DNA of 55,137 nucleotides from assembly GCA_001916055.1 (NCBI GenBank), contig MNRR01000023.1, forward strand, positions 9,653 through 64,789. Direction: 5' to 3'. The translations under genes were made by a program, and so were the position numbers. This DNA is from Clostridium sp. 28_12. GTDB lineage: Bacteria > Bacillota > Clostridia > TANB77 > CAG-508. Shown here piece after piece: positions 51,907 to 55,137 of this stretch. Within the stretch, counting starts at the first letter, position 1. Every line of letters begins with the position of its first letter. The notes beneath the pieces were generated by a model. It was not told the DNA's origin. It saw only the letters and a program-made list of their open reading frames with translations, and did not search any database.

Positions 51907-52608
51907 ATGGCTTATATAGAATTTAAAAAAGTAGATAAAATTTATCAAATGGGAGAAGTAGAAATAAAAGCATTAAAGGATACTTCATTTGAAATTGAAA
52001 AAGGAGAATTAGTTTGTATATTAGGTCCAAGTGGTGCAGGGAAAACAACTTGTCTTAATATTTTAGGAGGAATGGATACATTAACTGGTGGTAAAGTTAT
52101 AGTTGATGGAGTTAGAATAGATAAGTTAAAAGAAAAAGAACTCATTAAATATAGAAGAAATGATATAGGTTTTGTCTTTCAATTTTATAATCTTATTCAA
52201 AATATGACAGTATTAGAAAATGTGGAACTTGCAGTTCAATTATGCAAAGAGTATTTAGATCCTATCACTATTTTAAATAAGGTGGGATTAGGAAAAAGAA
52301 AGGACAATTTTCCTGCTCAATTATCTGGGGGAGAACAACAAAGAGTCGCTATAGCGCGAGCAATCGCTAAAAATCCTAAATTACTTTTATGTGATGAGCC
52401 AACAGGTGCTTTAGATTATAAAACTGGAAAACAAATTTTAAAACTATTAGAAGATACTTGCCGAAAGGAAAAAATGACAGTAATCATTATAACACATAAT
52501 GCTGCTATTTCTTTGATTGCTGATAAAATAATTAAGTTTAAAAATGGTGGCGTAGATGAAATTATCATAAACAAAAATCCTAAAAGAGTGGAGGATGTTG
52601 AGTGGTAA
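51907..52608 (+). CDS. ABC transporter ATP-binding protein, MacB/LolD type
   Basis: A 233-residue ATPase with Walker A GPSGAGKTT, Q-loop FVFQFYNLIQNMTVLENVE, signature LSGGEQQRVA, Walker B LLLCDEPTGALD and an H-loop TH. The LxxxxxxTVxENVE and ALDYKTG forms are those of the mechanotransmission (MacB/LolCDE/BceA) class, which couples to FtsX-fold permeases rather than importers. The next gene is such a permease and starts 1 nt after this gene's stop. Confidence 0.92.
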   Translation: MAYIEFKKVDKIYQMGEVEIKALKDTSFEIEKGELVCILGPSGAGKTTCLNILGGMDTLTGGKVIVDGVRIDKLKEKELIKYRRNDIGFVFQFYNLIQNMTVLENVELAVQLCKEYLDPITILNKVGLGKRKDNFPAQLSGGEQQRVAIARAIAKNPKLLLCDEPTGALDYKTGKQILKLLEDTCRKEKMTVIIITHNAAISLIADKIIKFKNGGVDEIIINKNPKRVEDVEW

Positions 52609-52609
52609 G

Positions 52610-55019
52610 ATGAAAAATAAACTATTAAAACATATTTTTAAGAAAATAAAAGATAATAATAAAAGGTTTCTTTCCTTGTTTTGTATGGCTTTTTTAGGAG
52701 TAGGTTTTTTTACGGGGATTCAGTCTTGTGGACCTGATATGTTAAAAACATTAGACAATTATTATGACGAAAATAATGTTTATGATATCGAAATTATTTC
52801 TAATTTAGGATTAACTAATAATGATATAGAAGAATTAAAAAAAATAAATGATGTAAAAGAAGTAATAGGAACTTACACCAAAGATACCTATTTAGAACTT
52901 GATAATAAGGAGTTTGTTTTAAGAATTATAGGACTTAATAATAATATTAACAAAGTTTATTTGAGTGATGGAAAACTTCCTAGTAACAATAGTGAAATTG
53001 TTGTTGATAAATTGCTTTTAGAAGAAAACAATTTAAAAATAAATGATATATTTTTCAACTGAAAGACCTACAACTACCCTTGGAAATGGCAAAGTTAATT
53101 ATTATGCTTATGCAAATGAAGAAGTAGTCAAAGAAGAAGCATTTACCAATATCTATATTACAGTAAAACAAGCAAAAAAAATGGTAACAAATAGTGATGA
53201 GTATTTGGATACTATTAGTAAAGTAATTGATTCTGTAGAGAATATGAAAGAAGAAAGACAAGATGTTAGGTATAGCGAACTTTATGGTGAAAAAATATTA
53301 GAAGCAAATCAATATGGAATACAGTTAGATGAGAGTAATTTTATTAAGCCAAAATGGTACATATTTGATAGAAATGATAATGATTCTTATAAAGACCTTG
53401 TGATTGCTAGTGATAATCTAAACAAATTAGGTAATGTATTTCCGATTATATTCTTTTGTGTAGCCATTTTAGTTAGTCTTATTTCTATGATGAGAATGAT
53501 TGAAGAAGATCGAACTGAAAATGGAACTTTAAAGTCATTAGGCTTTAATAATTTTCATATAACATCTAAATATATTGTATTTTCACTATTGGCGACCATT
53601 ACTGGTGGTATTTTAGGGATATTGATAGGGTCTGTTTTAATCCCTTATGTTATTTGGAATATTTATAAAAAATTATTTTTTATACCAAAATTTATATATG
53701 AATCAAATAATCTTTTTAATTTTATTGGTCTTTTAATATGTGTTTTTTGTATTTGTGGTACAGCAATATTTATATGCATAAAGAATCTAAAAAATGTACC
53801 TGCTAATTTAATGCGACCTAAATCTCCAAAGAGAGGTAAGAAAATACTTTTAGAGTATATTCCGTTTATTTGGAAAAGATTAAATTTTTCTAATAAAATA
53901 ACCGTTAGAAACATATTTAGATATAAAAGCCGAGTAATTACAACACTATTTGGAATTGCCGGATGTACTGCTTTAATATTAGCAGGATTTGGGTTGAAAG
54001 ATTCCTTAAAAGATGTTACAAATTATCAGTTTGAACATATTTTTAATTATGAAAAAATTGTGATGTTAAAAGAAAATACGAATTATGATGTGGTAAAACA
54101 AGAAATAAAAAACGAAAAATCTATTCGTAAAATAGTAGAAACTAACATTGATAATATCACAGTTGGATATAAAGGTAATACTGAGGAAGTGACAATGATT
54201 GTTGCAAATAATAATGAAGAATTAAGAGATGTAATAACATTAGATAGTGTAAAAGATAAGGATAATACAAATTTAATTCCTAGCGACAATTCGGTAATTA
54301 TTAGCGAAAAGACTGCAACTCTTTTAAATATAGATCTAGGAGATAAACTTATACTATTTGATGATGAAAATAATAAATATGAACTTATTGTAGAACATAT
54401 TATAAAAAACTATATTAACCAGTATTTATATATCAATAAAAATACTTATGAAAATACATTTAAAAATTATAAAATAAATTCTTTTCTAATAGATTTTGAT
54501 AATTTAAATGAACATGATAGCAATCAATTTGATGAAAAGTATATTAGTAAAAATGAAATAACTTCTATTGTAAATAATGAAGATATAAAAGAAAATATCA
54601 ATAGTATGCTAGGCTCTATTGATTCTATTGTAACAATTTTAATTATCGCTGCAGCATTACTAGCCTTTGTCGTTTTATATAATTTATCGAATATCAATAT
54701 TAGTGAAAGAAAAAGGGAAATTGCAACTTTAAAAGTATTAGGGTTTTATCATAATGAGGTAGATAGATATATTACGAGGGAAAATGTTTTATTAACTATT
54801 ATTGGAATTGCTATAGGTTTATTGTTTGGGTCATATTTAAGTCATTTCATTATATCTACTTGTGAGCCAGATTATATAATGTTTATTAGGCACGTTGATA
54901 TATTAAGTTATGTTATATCTGCTTTGATGACTATATTTTTTACTATTATCGTAAATATAGTTACACATTATAATCTAAAAAAGATAAATATGATAGAATC
55001 ACTTAAAAATGTTGAATAA
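52610..55019 (+). pseudogene. Damaged FtsX/MacB-type ABC permease
   Basis: Two frames form one permease of roughly 800 residues. The first (52610-53062) has an N-terminal helix (LSLFCMAFLGVGFFTG) and the start of an extracellular MacB-PCD-like domain, ending LKINDIFFN. The second (from about 53043) resumes with YFSTERPTTTLGNGKVNYYAY, then FtsX helices (about 53430-53800 and 54600-55000). Family members have some tens of residues between these points, so an internal out-of-frame deletion near 53050 is likely. Start ATG 52610 is uncertain; ATG 52595 overlaps the upstream gene but sits on its GGAGG site. It may be non-functional or mis-assembled. Confidence 0.8.
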
Positions 55020-55054
55020 ATAATAACAAAGGAATTATAAATTACAATAAGTAG

Positions 55055-55086
55055 GGTAGATAACCAGTTGAAATTATCTACCTTTT
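55055..55086 (+). terminator. Terminator after the ABC permease
   Basis: A 9-bp stem (GGTAGATAA / TTATCTACC) followed by T4. The remaining ~50 nt to the window end hold nothing I can identify. Confidence 0.83.
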
Positions 55087-55137
55087 ATTATATAATCCTA
55101 ACAAGAATTAGTAATTTGAAAGAGAGTTATATAAAAG

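Overview
The window comes from an AT-rich (by eye roughly 30% G+C), endospore-forming member of the Firmicutes, most likely an uncultured gut-type Clostridia. Support comes from spoVAC-spoVAD-spoVAE, a SleB cortex-lytic enzyme, a YtxC-type protein, TmcAL, PrkC/PrpC, an infC-rpmI-rplT operon with an L20-type leader, and strong purine-rich ribosome binding sites.

Layout. 1-9.5 kb: a sortase-anchored papain-like protease, tmcAL, rnhA, sleB, a broken dicarboxylate/amino-acid symporter, ytxC and a GH57 enzyme. 9.5-20.3 kb: a DUF4912 protein, the infC operon (probable AUA start), a HAD nucleotidase, guaB, the spoVA genes, two small membrane proteins, a ROK kinase, mtaB and a compositionally odd RelA/SpoT-like synthetase. 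20.3-27 kb: U32 peptidase-rlmN, prpC-prkC, a coiled-coil protein and rsgA. 27-45.3 kb: an accessory surface locus (below). 45.4-55.1 kb: rpe-pgi-thioesterase, a SpoVB/MurJ-like flippase, ruvB, a frameshifted queH-GNAT fusion and an ABC transporter with a damaged permease.

The outstanding part is 27.0-45.3 kb, with every gene on the + strand. A promoter at 26996-27024 is followed by a 40-codon leader ORF with an in-frame (AC)15 microsatellite. The ORF stop codon lies in an 18-bp intrinsic terminator, which looks like a phase-variable transcription attenuator. Downstream are two SipW-type (S26B) signal peptidases, three TasA/camelysin-like small proteins with SipW-type signal regions (the first with a G9 tract in its ribosome binding site), and an 8.7-kb gene for a 2913-residue protein with Ig/FN3-like modules and three FGE/C-type-lectin-like domains.

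The last ~140 nt of that giant gene is the variable repeat of a complete diversity-generating retroelement (DGR). It is followed by a MutS-domain-I-like gene, an Avd-type four-helix protein, a DGR reverse transcriptase (YLDD, IGNYTSQ) and, 8 nt after the RT stop, the template repeat. TR and VR differ at about 22 of 48 template adenines, at one non-adenine site, and by a one-codon length change in an AAC run. An OB-fold (SSB-like) gene, a small membrane-anchored protein and a 1033-residue secreted protein complete the locus.

Taken together I infer a matrix/adhesin export locus with layered variation: SSR-based expression switching plus A-targeted mutagenesis of the exposed lectin domain. The DGR is read directly from the sequence. 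The switching model and the fibre connection are inference.
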